Shown: positions 39,532 through 51,215 of the stretch, in pieces
Layout: the number at the start of each line of letters is the position of its first letter
How positions within the stretch are numbered: position 1 is the stretch's first letter
Assembly: GCA_003342815.1 (NCBI GenBank)
Contig: PTEX01000055.1
Coordinates: forward strand, 496,001-560,000
DNA length: 64,000 bases
From: Eudromia elegans
Taxonomy: Eukaryota > Chordata > Aves > Tinamiformes > Tinamidae
Reading direction: 5' to 3'
The notes under the pieces: model-generated
The model's database searches: none
What the model saw: only the letters and a program-made list of their open reading frames with translations
Told to the model about the DNA's origin: nothing
Position numbers and translations under genes: made by a program

Positions 39532-40510
39532 CAGCACAGCCATTCCTTCACCCCATCCAAAAACTGTTTTCAGTCCTTATCTGTTCACAGCTGCTGAGCT
39601 TGGATCTTCCAGTGAATTCAGGAGAAAGGCAAACAAGTTTTGAGACAGTGAACCTGAGATATGGTCCCTCGCAGGTTATGAATAGGAGTCACATAATGGC
39701 ACTGGTGTTAAACGAGAACTTGCAGTCAGGAAAAGTCACTGCTTAGGGTTTCATGGTTTACCAGCTTGCCTCAGTTGACAGTGAAGTCATGTCCACCTCG
39801 TGGACATGAGTGGAATGACTCTTCCAGTACAACTGAATGTCCTAGTGAGCACAGCCCTAAGGAGACACAGCCCAGTTTTCTAAGCTGTGACAAGACCAGA
39901 AATCAGCACTAGACCATTTAGAGAGAGAATCAAAGCAAAGAATGAAGGAAATAAATTGGTGAAATAGGAGAACCATAGTTTGTGGGGAAATGACAGTGGG
40001 AGAAATAAGTGTGTGTGTGTCTCCCCTTTTCTCTTTCTCCACCCCTGTCTTTATGTAAATTGGAAAGTCTCTGGGCTAGCGAATCTCTGTGTGCTTGATT
40101 CTCCTATGCAGCACCTGTGGGAGAACAGTTAAGGTTATTTCCAAGCTTAAGAGACCATAGCTACTGGCAGGAGGACCTCTAATATCTGGACTTGTGGTGA
40201 AAAGATGGCTACTCTCCTTTCTGAATAATTTCTGTTTCATGTCGCAAGCAGGCAATAAATGATAGACGGCACAAAAGCAACAAGTTTTCCTATTTTTCAA
40301 AATTGGAGAGCATAGAAAATGTCATGATCACTTAACTACTGTACATGATCTGCAGCATTAGCAACTGGAACAGTTCCAGAATCATTCATTAAAAAGCCCA
40401 GACTTCAGAATCAAATCACGAAAGGTAGGTCATAATTTTCTCTTGTGCTTAAAGTGAATGATAACAGAAATAACTGTTATCATACTGAAATGACCTTTAT
40501 GACAATACAA
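39532..40510. other. unassigned sequence
   Basis: No gene is recognised. It contains a perfect 10-bp-arm hairpin at 39,787-39,809 and a short GT run at 40,009-40,021. Confidence 0.5.
39787..39809. repeat. perfect hairpin, 10-bp arms
   Basis: tcatgtccac and gtggacatga are exact reverse complements around a ctc loop. It is too short for a miRNA precursor by itself, and pairing does not extend beyond the arms. Confidence 0.8.
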
Positions 40511-40862
40511 ATCACAGAAACACAGAATGGCTGAGGTTGGAAGGGACCTCTGGAGATCATCTAGTCCAACCCCCTGCTCAGCAGGGACCCCTAGAGCACG
40601 GGGCACAGGGTGGTGTCCAGGTGGGTTTGGAAGATCTCCAGAGCAGGAGACTCCACAACCTCTCTGGGCAGCCTGTTCCAGGGCTCTGTCACCCTCAAAG
40701 CAAAGAAGTTCTTCCTCACATGGACATGGAACTGCCTCGGTTTCAACTTTCACCCATTACCCCTTGTCCTGTCACTGGTCACCACCGAGAAGAGTTTGGC
40801 CCCATCTTCTTTGTATTCTTCCCTCAGGTATTGATACATATTCATCAGATCCTCTCTCCATC
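40511..40862 (-). repeat. CR1 LINE 3' end
   Basis: A well-preserved CR1 terminus, minus strand, about 350 bases. It begins with octamer-like atcacagaaacacagaat, then the canonical 'ggctgaggttggaagggacctctggagatcatctagtccaaccccctgctcagcaggga' core, the 'ctctgggcagcctgttcca' segment, 'gttcttcctcacatgga' and 'ccccttgtcctgtcac', reaching the end of ORF2 ('gatacatattcatcagatcctctctc'). It is the best-preserved CR1 copy in the window and the same subfamily as the copy at 6,552, but extends further 5'. Open frames here are artefacts of the repeat. Confidence 0.97.
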
Positions 40863-42570
40863 TAAATCAGATCTGTTGAAAATGTATTATGTTCCACTTC
40901 TCTTTGCAGCATTGTATTAAAGACTATGAGGGGAACATAAAATTGACATCCAAACCATCTACTCATCAGAATTTTAGCTCTTTGCTTCAGTCTTCTAGCA
41001 CATAGGAAAAACATCCATCTGTCTGTACGCATGGACATCTGTGTCCTCAAATACTGAAGGATTCATGATATTCTTCCTGCTGCCAAAAAAAATCCTGTAC
41101 ACATAACCTCGTTAAATCTTATGTTTTCTTTGCAAGAACAACAAAAGCTTACCTATCCTGTGAGAGTTAGATCATGGGATTTACAGTAATAAATACTGAT
41201 GTGACTTCATGTTCAGCATTTATCTTCTACTGATAAAACTCTTCCGGATTTGAACACATAACTGTAATAAAATGTCTTTAGAATAAATTAAGATACTAAT
41301 CCAAATTTTTTCAGCCAAAATTATAAGAAACAAAGACTGTGGAAATAAGAAAATACTTTTATCAAAAAAAATATGAAACCCATCATAAAATAGTTATAAC
41401 TGCTATGTCACCAGTAGGATAACGATGAAACCTATCTGTGCTTTGCCCAGAATCATGTCCTGCATATATTAAAGCTGCAAAAAATCCCCTGCTTTAAAGT
41501 GACAAAAATTCTAAAATTCATTACAACCTCCTTCCCATACTTATAAGTAAACCCTAGGAACCCTATATGTACAGCTGTTCTATAATGGGGGAATCTTTTC
41601 TTGCTTTTCCATAGTCTCATGTAGCATCCTGTACTATATGAACACTCAGCAGGACCAGAGTTAAAAAGCAGGAACTCATACCTCCAATTTAGAGGCCAAA
41701 AATTACTTCACATTCTTGGGAATAAACTAATTGCCGGATGCATGAGAGTAGATCCATGTGTAAAAACACAGTAAAACATTCCTATTCAGTGAAAGATCAT
41801 ACAGTGAAAGCACCCATTCTGCCCAAGGGTTCCTGCAGGACCTACCAGAACATGAAGCTCGTCCAGCCTAATCACTAGGCTTTTTGCTCTCAGTTTAAGT
41901 GCAGATCTGCTGTCAAGAGAGGCCTTTGCTTGCCAGTGAAAGCTGTGATTGTTGTGGACTTATTTCCAACTGAAAGACATGAGGCAGAGGGCTGTGCCTT
42001 GGTGCACTTTTCATGGCACATCTGTTCTGTGGAGTGAGGCATGGGGCAGACCCATGGTGAGACTGTGGCAACAGGGTCAGAGCTGGAGGTCGGGTGGGGA
42101 AAGGCGATGAGGAGGTAGTGAGAGGGACGTGGTAATGTGTGGTTATGGGAGGGGACTCGAGCCTGTTTGAGACGCTGCTAACCCTAGCACTTGTGACAAG
42201 TTATGTGCCAGACTCTTTTCTCTCACTCCCAGACTGAGTTTCCTCCTTCCCTGTTTCTACTAGCTGCACAGAAGAGCCTGGTAGCTTCAAAGAGGATATA
42301 GTGAGAATTACTACTGCAAGAACTTCTACAGGACTCATTTGAATTTGTCTGTCTTCAGTTTCCAGAATTTGATTCCTATTATGTAACAGGATCGAGTTAG
42401 TCACTGCCCCGTGTTTTCTCCCCAAGCAGGAATTTGCAGACTATAGGCAAGCTGCTTTCAGATTGTTCTGCTAGCTGTTAAGCATATTTTTTCCCAAGCA
42501 TGCTCTTTTATGGATAACATCCCTGGGAGTGGTGCGAAAGCTGTGCTCTCTAACACCACTGCCATGGCTT
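40863..42570. other. unassigned sequence
   Basis: About 1.7 kb between two minus-strand CR1 copies. No repeat or exon is recognised; it is AT-rich, becoming more GC-balanced after 42,000. Confidence 0.5.
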
Positions 42571-43620
42571 TGTGGTAACCACAGAGGGCTGAGGCTGGAA
42601 GGCACCTCTGGAGGCAGTGTAGTCACAACCCTCCTCAGGCAGGGTAAACTAGACCAGGGAGATTGCCCAGGGGCCAAAACCATTTAGATTTTGACTATCT
42701 CCAGTGCCAGAGATGCCACAATCTCTCTGGGCAGCCTGTGCCAGTGCTCAGTCACAGTCACAACAAAGAAGTTTTCCTTAGATTCAGACAGAATTGTCTG
42801 TGCTTCATTTTGCACCCCTCTCATCTCCTCCTCTCTCTGGGCACTGCTGAGAAGAGTCTGGCTGCATCTTACATTCTACCTTCACATATTTAGATGAATG
42901 GATAAGAGCTTCTCTTCCCTGGGCTGAACAGTCCCAGATTTCTCAGCCTTTTCTCCTCAGAGAGCTGCTCTCTTGACTTACTGTCTCTTGAACTTCCTCT
43001 TGGCCCCTTTCTCCAGCTCACTGAGATTCCCCTGGATAGCAGCACAATCCTCTGCTGTATCAGCTCTCCTGCCAACTTTGTGCCACCAGTGAGCTTGTGG
43101 AGGGTGCATCCTGCCCCATCATCCAGGTCACTGACAGAGCAGTCTGCGGGACTGCACTCACCATCAACATCTGGGCACACCACTAGCTACTGGCCTCCAG
43201 GTACAGCTTGTGTCACTGACCACAACCCTCCGAGCTCTGCCATTCAGCCCCTTCGCAACCCACCGCACTGGCTGTTCATCCAGCTGGCACCTCCTCTGCT
43301 TGCCTGGCAGGTTGTTAGGGAGGACAGTGTGCAAGGCCCTTCCCAAGGCTAGGGAGGCCACCGCCACCGCTCTTCCACCTGTATCCAGCTGCTCCTTCCA
43401 GATTAGAAGGTTATCAGGTTCCTTAAGCATAATTTCCCCCCGGAGAAGCCATGCTGCTTCTCTTCACCTTCTTGGCCTTTCTGTGCTTGGAAATGGTGTT
43501 GAGCATCAGCTGCTCCAGCACCTTCCCAGGGGCTGAGGGGAGCCTTGGGAATCTTCTGGGAAGTTTGCAGTGACATTTGCCTTCCTCCAGTCCTCATATG
43601 GCCCTCTCAGGCTTCATGAC
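42571..43620 (-). repeat. CR1 LINE ORF2 (reverse transcriptase) relic with 3' end
   Basis: About 1 kb of a CR1 element on the minus strand, 3' end at 42,571. Reading leftward from 43,600, the blocks occur in RT order: WRKANVT near the right end, PGKVLEQ, then GRAV (about 43,365) and RRVVVSDTSCTWRPVASGVP (about 43,180-43,240). In another frame follow SDLDDGAGCTLHKL and GTKLAG (about 43,060-43,130), and finally SEEKRLRNLGLFSPGKR (about 42,910-42,960). The last part and 3' UTR run to the tail core 'ctgaggctggaaggcacctctgg'. The catalytic FADD position reads LTGG and the segment after SGVP is partly deleted, so no active enzyme is possible. It abuts a purine-rich tract at its 5' side. Confidence 0.9.
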
Positions 43621-44062
43621 CTTTCCAAGAAAGGAAAAAAAAGAAAAAGAAAGAAAGAAAAAAGGAAATAAAGGATTAAAAAGGAAAAAAATGAGAAGGA
43701 AAAAAGAAAACAAGAAATTATATAAGGAAAAGGAAACCAAAAAGAGGAAAGATAAAAAGGTAAAAAAGGAAAGAAGAGATGGAAAATGTTAAAGAGGAAA
43801 AAGAAAGAAAATAAATGAAAGACAATAAAAGAGAAGCAAAGGAAAGAAAAAAAGAAAAACTGAAGAAAAGGAAAGACAGAAGGGAACTGGAAAATGGAAG
43901 ACGGAAGAGAAAGGAAGGGAATGAAGGAAAGAAAAAAGGAAAGGAAAAATATTAAAGAAAGGAAATGCAGGAAAAAGAGAAAGGCTGAGCTATAGATGAG
44001 GAAATAAGGGAAGAAAAAAACAAGAAAAAATATAAAGTCAAAAGGACAGAAAAAAAAATACA
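43621..44062. repeat. polypurine (GGAAA/GAAAG-rich) tract
   Basis: About 440 bases in which the plus strand is almost wholly A and G, built from irregular GGAAA, GAAAGAAA and AAAAGG units with scattered T and C. The long frames crossing it (Lys/Arg/Glu-rich on plus, Phe/Leu/Ser-rich on minus, up to 219 codons) are consequences of composition, not genes. Such tracts can form triplex (H-DNA) structures and vary in length. It begins within a few bases of the CR1 relic's 5' end and stops sharply at caaacaaccc. Confidence 0.93.
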
Positions 44063-44670
44063 AACAACCCATGGCAGCAGCCTTGTGGGTGTGTGGCCGC
44101 AGGGCCCCACCAGGCCACGCACATGGTTCCACACGTTGGAAAGTCTCCTTGCAGCAACCTTCCCGCAGCTCCTCACGCACAGCCAGGCAGAACGGGGCAA
44201 TCCAAACAAGCCCACACACCCCCTTGGAGGGCAAGCCACGTCTGGGGAGAAAGGCCTCTCTGCCGGGAATCAAGGGTCGCCCAGGAAGCAGCAGGAACTT
44301 CTGAAGGGGGCTGAGAAGTTACAAAGAGCCAACACTGTTCTTAGAGCCCACGGGAAAGGAGCACAGGCAGGTCAAGGTGCCGCTTTCCTGCTGCGGCTGT
44401 GCCCAGGACACCAAGGAAAGGGCAGCACAGGCCAGCTGGAATGTTTCCATTGTTCTGACTTGCTCCTGGGTCAGGACATCTGTGTGCTAGGTGCCACATA
44501 AATGTGGAAGAAGAGCTCACACCTCGTCCAGAAAACTTAAATAAAAGGAGCTTAACATTTGCTTCTGCAGTGACACGCTTCCCCAGCCATTTCAGCATGC
44601 AGCAGCATGAATCACTGTTCATTGTACTCTGAGCTCATATTGTTGGTAGCCAACTACATGAGCTTCTTAG
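44063..44670. other. unassigned, GC-rich then mixed
   Basis: 44,063-44,300 is GC-rich with several CpGs and overlapping open frames on both strands. No protein family is recognised. The remainder to the pentanucleotide array is unremarkable. Confidence 0.45.
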
Positions 44671-44709
44671 TGTAGTGTAATGTAATGTAATGCAATGTAA
44701 TGTAATGGA
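44671..44709. repeat. (TGTAA)n pentanucleotide microsatellite
   Basis: About seven units of tgtaa/tgtag/tgcaa in a row, ending in ggatgga. It is a simple tandem repeat with a few substitutions. Confidence 0.9.
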
Positions 44710-47700
44710 TGGAATAATAGAAAACTCTTCCGTTTTCTGCCAGCACAAACACCAGCTGATTTCATTTTGTGCTGGCAAGTGGAGATATTAACTGTCAAAA
44801 GATCAAATGAAAATTTCTACAGAAAAGAAAAATAGTTTTCTATTAATCTGTTCCATCACGGAGGTGGAAAAAAAAACCTGTAAAAAATCCTCTGATACCT
44901 TCCTCCCTCCCCTTCACACGCAACCACATACGTACACTCACACATCATGTTTCAACTTTTGACACACTATTCTAAATCCTAAGCATGATTCAGAAAGCTT
45001 GTAAATGTAAATCAAAAAGAAACAGAGATGCTTGCTAACATTTGGCTCAGCTCAGACCTAGAGATTTTTCTTCTTTTCACCTAAAAAACTTGCTTTCTCA
45101 CTAAAATGCTTAGGAAAACAGTTTTGATGGCTGTGCTAGAAACATTCCTGCAAGAGAAAAACTCCAGTATCTCGAGTACTTTCTGAATCAGAAACAGCAA
45201 GTCAAACAGGAACAGCAATATGAAGGATATGCCAGCAGCAGCCAGAAGACGTTGGGTGTTGAGTACAGAAAAGGATGCCTGGTTTTGCTTTAAGGAGAAA
45301 ACGTGCTCCTCCTGCTGCTCCCATTTAGCTGTGAGAAAGCAGAATGCCCCTCTGCGGTGCCCTGTGCTGTGGATGACACTGCCCTCCAAACCCCACAAGT
45401 TATTCTTCCCAAAACACTACTGTGGGAACTGAAAGAAAACACTAACGCTCTTTCCTTCTCAGACTTGGGGAAAAAGGCAGAGAAATCATGGTGTTCTTGG
45501 TCAGCATTCTTCTGTTTGTAGATTCTTCAGAAAAAAACACGAATCTTCAAGCATTGCCAGAAAAACAATCCAAGGCGAAATGTGAGCTGCTTTTAAAGCA
45601 CCTACACAAATTATGTCAGCCACCTCTGCATGATGACAGAGGAGCCAAGCCCTGCTACTTACTTCTTTACCCCCAATTTCTATGATTTTTCATCCCCGTA
45701 TGACTGCAGCCTGTAAAGGAATCCCACAGTCCAATTTTACAGCAGTACAGGCAATTTCTGACCTAAATCGTTCCAAAGGCCCTCGTGAGATCACACACGG
45801 CTTGTGAATCAGAGGTACACCCAGCTTTTTGGTGCCTCTTCTCCCCACAGACACAGCACCAAAGAAACTGCACCAAAGAAGAGCACCTGCTGCACTGAGA
45901 AAGACTGGGGGTCAGAGGGAAGGCCAATGCACACACTGAAGAAGCAATATTTGACTAAAGCTTTGTTTTATCAGAAAGCAAATCCATCCTTTAAAATGCA
46001 TCCTTTTTGAGAGAGAAAGAAGAGATTCTATTGTTGCATGGCAGAAATATTCATTTACTTGTTGACTTGTGATAGGTGATGCTCAAGACAAAGTTACTAC
46101 ATAGAGCTTCCTGCAGTCTGCTGCATTTGGTGGGTACATGCTGTGGATGGGTAGTACATGCAGGCACGTGGAAACTGTGCAATGCACCTTGCATATGGAG
46201 TTATTAAACAGCATATGGTTAGGATTACAGAGTCCAAGCTGCAGAACATTTTCTGCCCAAGTGGTTGTTTGAAATAAATAAATACTGTACATTTCAGTGT
46301 AGTGATTGCCTCCCAAGCTGTCGTTGAGAGGGAAATATAAGCACACTGTGTCTGAGTTAGTTAGTTTTCTGGGGGTTAGCTGAGTGCTCTGGCACCAGCA
46401 GCCCAAAATGCATTTGGCATGTGTGCATAACGTACAGCACGGCTCTTCCAATGTTATGTATGTTGCTAAACAACTTCCCATTCTTTCATTGCTTACATCT
46501 CTCTCACTGTTTGGCTTGGCTTTTGTTGCACATCCCAGTCCCTTTAAAGTCTGGTTAATGGAAAACTTGTAGCTCTTTCCCAAAGCTGATTACAAAAAAA
46601 ATCTCCTTCTTCCATATTTCTGTGAGTCTCTCCTTTCTCTGGTGATTTTACATGTCATGTCTTTGCTATAGCAAAATGGTTACTGCTATGACCTCAAAAA
46701 GAAAAGTTTAAGGACAGAGTGTAAAATTTCATTGTCTTATAATAATACTTTATAGATAGGATATTACTTTTTATGTAGTATTCTATATTCAAGATCATTT
46801 TATACACTGGAAAAAAAAAAGATGAAAAGGTCCAGCCTATGACTTTAGCAGCTGGGAGGCCTGCAGGATGCGAAATTGGCACAGCTTGGACACCCATGCT
46901 GTTTGTATGGCATATCAGCTGGTACTGGAACCCAAAATCTACATTCAAGACTTCTAGACTCATCTTACTTGTGGTGCATCCAGGGAAACCTGGCCTATCC
47001 CAGCAACCTGGGCATCCTAAAGATCAGGGCCAGTCATTATCAGTCTTCCAGTTCACCATCCCCTAGAGTAGCTGGGATCTGGGAGCTTGGGGCCTCCAGC
47101 ATCCCCTCTCTAGAGAGGCTGTGAAAGAGGCTGTGGTTTGGGAGCTTCAGGTCCTACAGCTTCCAGGGCCTCATCTCCCTAGGAAGTAGAGGCAGGCTGC
47201 CAAGAAGCGGGGAAGGTGGCCAGCAGCCTGGCGAGAGAAGTGGTGAATCCATCAGTGGATGTCCCAGTAACGTGTCAGGGCTCTGCTGCAGCCTCGCGGC
47301 TGGCAAACGGCCTGAGGTGAGCCCTGGGCAGAAGGGCCTGGGGGAAACGAGATGGGACACGTCTGGGGGCTGCAGCATCCGTGGCGTCTTGATACAGGTC
47401 TGCATGGGAGGATAGGGTGATGTTCCAGACTCTCTCCAAGCTTTGGCCCCAGTCAAATCTATCTGCAAATGTCAGTGCCGATCTGTAAGTAAGTCATTCC
47501 CAGTAACACCTCATTATAACTTGAATGGAAAAGCCAGGGCTGCTGCAAATTTGTTCCTTACCTCTCCCTCTGAACTGCTTTCTCTGAGTGGAAAAAGGCT
47601 GCTGTCCTTGAAGCATCCCAGTAAAGCCACAAGCCTGTTTTCCTTCACAGTGTGAGGCTGAGAGAATGTTGCAGGGCTTGGTGCAGGCCAAGCCCATCAG

Positions 47701-48649
47701 TCCCCTGTTATTAGAAAGCAGCACACCCAACCATGTGAAACACCAGGCTCGCTGACTGGGCAGCGCTGCTGGGTTCTGGCATGGGATTTCAGCTCCTAAG
47801 CACTCACTAAAGGCTTCAAATAGGGACCCTTATAAAATATGTTCAACTTAACCGATGCTAAATTAATCCTATGTTTCAGGCTTTTGAAGTGCCTGAAGGG
47901 ATCAGGATTGATTATTTTTATTTTTCCTCCCTTTTAAGATATAACTCCAGAAAGAAGTTTTCTTGTCGTCTTCTTTTTGTCTATCTGCATCATAGATGAG
48001 ATACTGGGATATGTTTGTGCCCCAGAGTACCAAAATCGAACTATGGTGTGACTTGCTCACATGAGGTCAGAGAATGGAAAGAAAGATTAGGAGAGTGTAG
48101 TTTTCTTCCTTGCTTTTTCTGCCAATAATTTCCCTGTTTTTCAGGGTCCTAAAATATTGATGACCTCCTTGATTTAAAGCTATCAGTAAATGTTTTAGTA
48201 TAAGGGGTGTAGGAAGCAAATGCTGCATGAGGAGAGCTATCAGTGATCGAAGGAGAAGTCTATCTAAGAAGCAGTTCAGACACTTATGATGTTCAGCCCT
48301 GATATGTGAACAAGCTGTTATGGAAAATAAAGAACCCAATCTTTCTCTCTTTGCTTACTGAGGAAAGCACAAGTGTGAAAGCACAAGTTTTGCAAAGCAA
48401 ATCCAGCTGTATTTTCTCATATTAAACCACAAAAGCACTTGTCTGGAATTTCCTGGGAAATCTGTAAGGAGAACTGTAATTTTTGGGGAAAAAATGTATT
48501 ATTTTTCCTTTTCCTTTCTATTTATTTTCCACTTTATATAAACAAGAGCATCTCTGTGGCTTAACAGAGAACTTCTCAGGATGGCAAGTGCTTGTCCCTA
48601 CCCCTACCCCTCCATTGCTGCTGCTCTGCACCTTCTTCATGTATCACCA
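44710..48649. other. unassigned sequence
   Basis: About 3.9 kb with no recognised gene. The minus frame at 46,083-46,583 (166 codons) has no recognisable domain. 46,850-47,400 is more GC-rich and holds an imperfect duplicated unit (see 47,071-47,165). A double aaagcacaagt unit lies at 48,364-48,388. Confidence 0.45.
47071..47165. repeat. imperfect tandem pair, about 60-bp period
   Basis: gctgggatctgggagcttgg.. (from about 47,071) resembles gctgtggtttgggagcttca.. (from about 47,130), each followed by a related ggcctccagcatcc / ggtcctacagcttcc stretch. It could be the remains of a longer satellite-like array. Confidence 0.55.
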
Positions 48650-49234
48650 CTATCGGGTTGTGATAAATGGTGCTAAGTCTAGTTGGAGGCCTGTGGCCAG
48701 TGCTGTCCTTCAGGGGTCATTACTGGGCCCAGTGCTGTTCAACTTGTTCATCAGTGACTTGGATGAGGGGACAGAGGACACTGAGCAAGTCTGCAGATCA
48801 TACAAAACTGGGTGGAGTGGCCGACACTGCAGAGGGCTGCGCTGCCATTCAGGGCAGCCTGGACAGGTCGGAGAGTTGGGCAGAGAGGAACCTCGTGAGG
48901 TTCAACAAGGCAAGGACAAGTGCAGGGTCCTGCACTTGGGGAGGAATAACCCGAGGCACTAGTACAGATTAGAGACTGACCTGCTGGAAAGCAGCTCCGC
49001 AGAGAGGGATTTGGGAGTCCTGGTTGACAACCATGTGCCCTCGTGGCCAAGGCGGCAAATGGGATCCTGGCCTGCATCAGGACGAGCGTTGCCAGCAGGT
49101 CAAGGTCCTGCCCCTCTCCCCAGCTCTGGTGAGGCCACTCCTGGAGTATTGGGTGCAGGTCTGGGCTCCTCAGGACAGGAGGGACATGGAGCTCCTAGAG
49201 AGGGTCCAGCGTAGAGCAACAAAGATGATTAAGG
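48650..49234 (+). repeat. CR1 LINE ORF2 (RT to C-terminal) relic, 3'-truncated
   Basis: A plus-strand CR1 coding relic. In order: VVINGAKSSWRPVAS (from about 48,657), LGPVLFNLFISDLDEGTE, then a shift to another frame with ADHTKLGGVADTAEGCAAIQ, back to KCRVLHLGRNNPRH, and after a stop, SSSAERDLGVLVDN. A third shift leads to ALVRPLLEYWVQVWAPQ and RDMELLERVQRRATKMIK. These are the late RT palm, thumb and downstream region of CR1 ORF2. The FADD catalytic box reads SADH, and at least three frameshifts plus a stop make it dead. The element stops at aagatgattaagg with no 3' UTR or octamer tail, which is unusual because CR1 copies normally keep the 3' end. Confidence 0.95.
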
Positions 49235-50093
49235 CAAGCATAAAAGGAGAGGATAAAGGGAAAGAGGGAGAGAGCAGGAAAACAAATTATAATGTCTGAG
49301 TGATACTAGGACACTGCTACCTAACAAACCGAGAGCTACGAGTATTTGTGGTGAAGAGTTTGGATTGCCCTCCAGTGGCCAAATGGGCCTCAGGTCCCAG
49401 CACAGGTCAAAGGCAAAGCCGTCATTAAAAAAGAAGACAACAGCAACTAGAAGCAGCCTTTGATCACATCTCTCTGTTGTATGTCTTACAGGATTGTGAT
49501 ATCTGTGTCATTATGGCAATACATCTTTTATATGTATCTAGCATTTGTCTTTTTCCTTTTTAATTTCCAGATTATCAGTTTCCTGTGTTTGCTCAAAAGT
49601 TTACAGTTGTTGACTGAGCACGTGGTTGGTGGGACCATCTGGGCCTATCATCTGGGACAACTGTGTGCATGTCTCTGCAGACCAAGATCATCGGTCAGTG
49701 CTGAATTTGGAGAGATGGGACAACCAGAATTACACACTGCATAAAGGTCTAGCCCCCTTAAAAGCCCAAGGCAGACCACCAATAGTTAAATATGTGTAAA
49801 AAATAGTAAAGAATGTCTCGGTCAAATGTGAAGTCACAGTCCTTTCTTCTTCTCTCTTGACATGTCCTTACTAACACATGGATGCAAACACAGCAGTTCT
49901 GTCCTGGCCACTTGCTTCCATTCATCTTTCCTCCCTCCCCAAAAGGAAATATGGGGCCTTTCTAGGCTAACTGCATTGACAATGAAGGAAAGAAGAGGTC
50001 CTTGGTGTTCCAGAGGTTGCTGGAACAACACCTGCTCCACATACATTCTGGCTTATGTCTCAGATTTATCTTCTGGCTACACATATGACCCCT
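49235..50093. other. unassigned sequence
   Basis: It starts with a purine-rich stretch (49,235-49,285) directly after the CR1 break. No gene is recognised. Confidence 0.5.
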
Positions 50094-50214
<121 letters not shown>

Positions 50215-50603
50215 TCTCAAACATTGATCCTGAAGAGTATAGTAATGGAAAATATGGCAAAAGGAAGGACTTTGTGGAAGGAAGTCAGCTTCTGGAGTGT
50301 CCTGGGCTCCTTCAAGCTTTCTTGGCAAAATCTTTTCAGAAAATGCCTGCTTTCTTGCCTGGTTAATGCAGATGCAGTTTAGCTGAATAAGCGGTTAACA
50401 CGGCAGAAAATTCTGTCAATGACAGCTTGGAAACTTGGATGACATGCAGAGAGTCACCTTTGCTTGGAGGATGGAAGAACATTTGGCACACCACCAGCCT
50501 ACGGATGCTCATCTTTCTGAATGAAGCTTTTGATACCCAGGAGCTGATTGTAATCTGAGGCTCTGATTCAGCAGCATTCTTAGCCACATGTAGACCATAA
50601 ATC
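50215..50603. other. unassigned sequence
   Basis: No recognised element lies between the microsatellite and the old CR1 tail. Confidence 0.5.
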
Positions 50604-51215
50604 ATAGAAATACAAGGCTGGAAAGGATCTCAGGAGAATATCTTCCCCGTCGCATGCACAGGGGCAAACTAACTGTATGCAGGAATCTTCTGGCAAACAT
50701 ATGATCTGATCTATCCTTAAAAAACCCCTATCACAAAATCAACATCTCTGTGTAGGTGTTCCTCTCCAAACCTGTTTTTTTTTTTTTCTAAAGTAGCAAG
50801 CATTTCTGAAATCCTTAACTAAACCACCTTTGCCACACAATAAACCATTTTTTCATAGCCCCATGGGGATAAGTTACTATAATCCTCCACAGTGATATTT
50901 TAAATAGTGGAAGTCTTTCATCATGGCCCACCTCAGGATCCTCTTTTCCTAGACTAACAAGCCCAGCTTCCTTGAACATTTCCTTACAGGTCATGTTTCC
51001 CAAACCTCTTAGCACCATCGCTGGTCTCCGCTGGCTTCTTTGCAGTGAGTCTCCCATTTCATTCAAGTGCATCGCCCCTGAGCAGTCTTGGTGCTGCACT
51101 CAAGCCTGCACCCACACTGAGCAAAGCAGAAAAACTGCCTCCTGGGAGTTACAGAGCACTGCTGCTGTCAGATGCCACCACAAGAGTAGCTGTGCTGTTT
51201 TTTCTCCTCTCTTTA
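50604..51215 (-). repeat. old CR1 LINE 3' region
   Basis: A diverged CR1 of the ancient amniote type, minus strand. It opens with atcatagaaatacaaggctggaaaggatctcaggaga (decayed tail core). Near 50,925-51,020 it carries 'cctcaggatcctcttttcctagactaacaagcccag' and 'ttccttacaggtcatgtttcccaaacctcttagcaccatc', followed by 'gctggtctccgctggcttct', all typical of the conserved end of ORF2 and 3' UTR. It continues with 'ggtgctgcactcaagcctgcacccacactgagc' to about 51,200. A T14 run at 50,767-50,780 is an insertion. It is older than the copies at 6,552 and 40,511. Confidence 0.85.

Noticed and set aside
39093..39746. 217-codon plus-strand open frame
   Set aside because: It runs antisense through the probable LTR and its flank. 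The peptide resembles nothing known and is best explained by the LTR sequence being open by chance.
40527..40920. Overlapping plus-strand frames of 112 and 127 codons
   Set aside because: They lie antisense within the CR1 3' end and are repeat-derived.
43614..44273. 219-codon minus-strand frame rich in Phe, Leu and Ser
   Set aside because: It is a translation of the polypurine/polypyrimidine tract. Composition alone produces it.
46083..46583. 166-codon minus-strand frame
   Set aside because: Cys-rich but without a recognisable pattern or family, so chance is the simpler reading.
48598..48615. ccctacccctacccctcc as interstitial telomere repeat
   Set aside because: The unit is CCCCTA with only two or three copies, not the vertebrate CCCTAA array.
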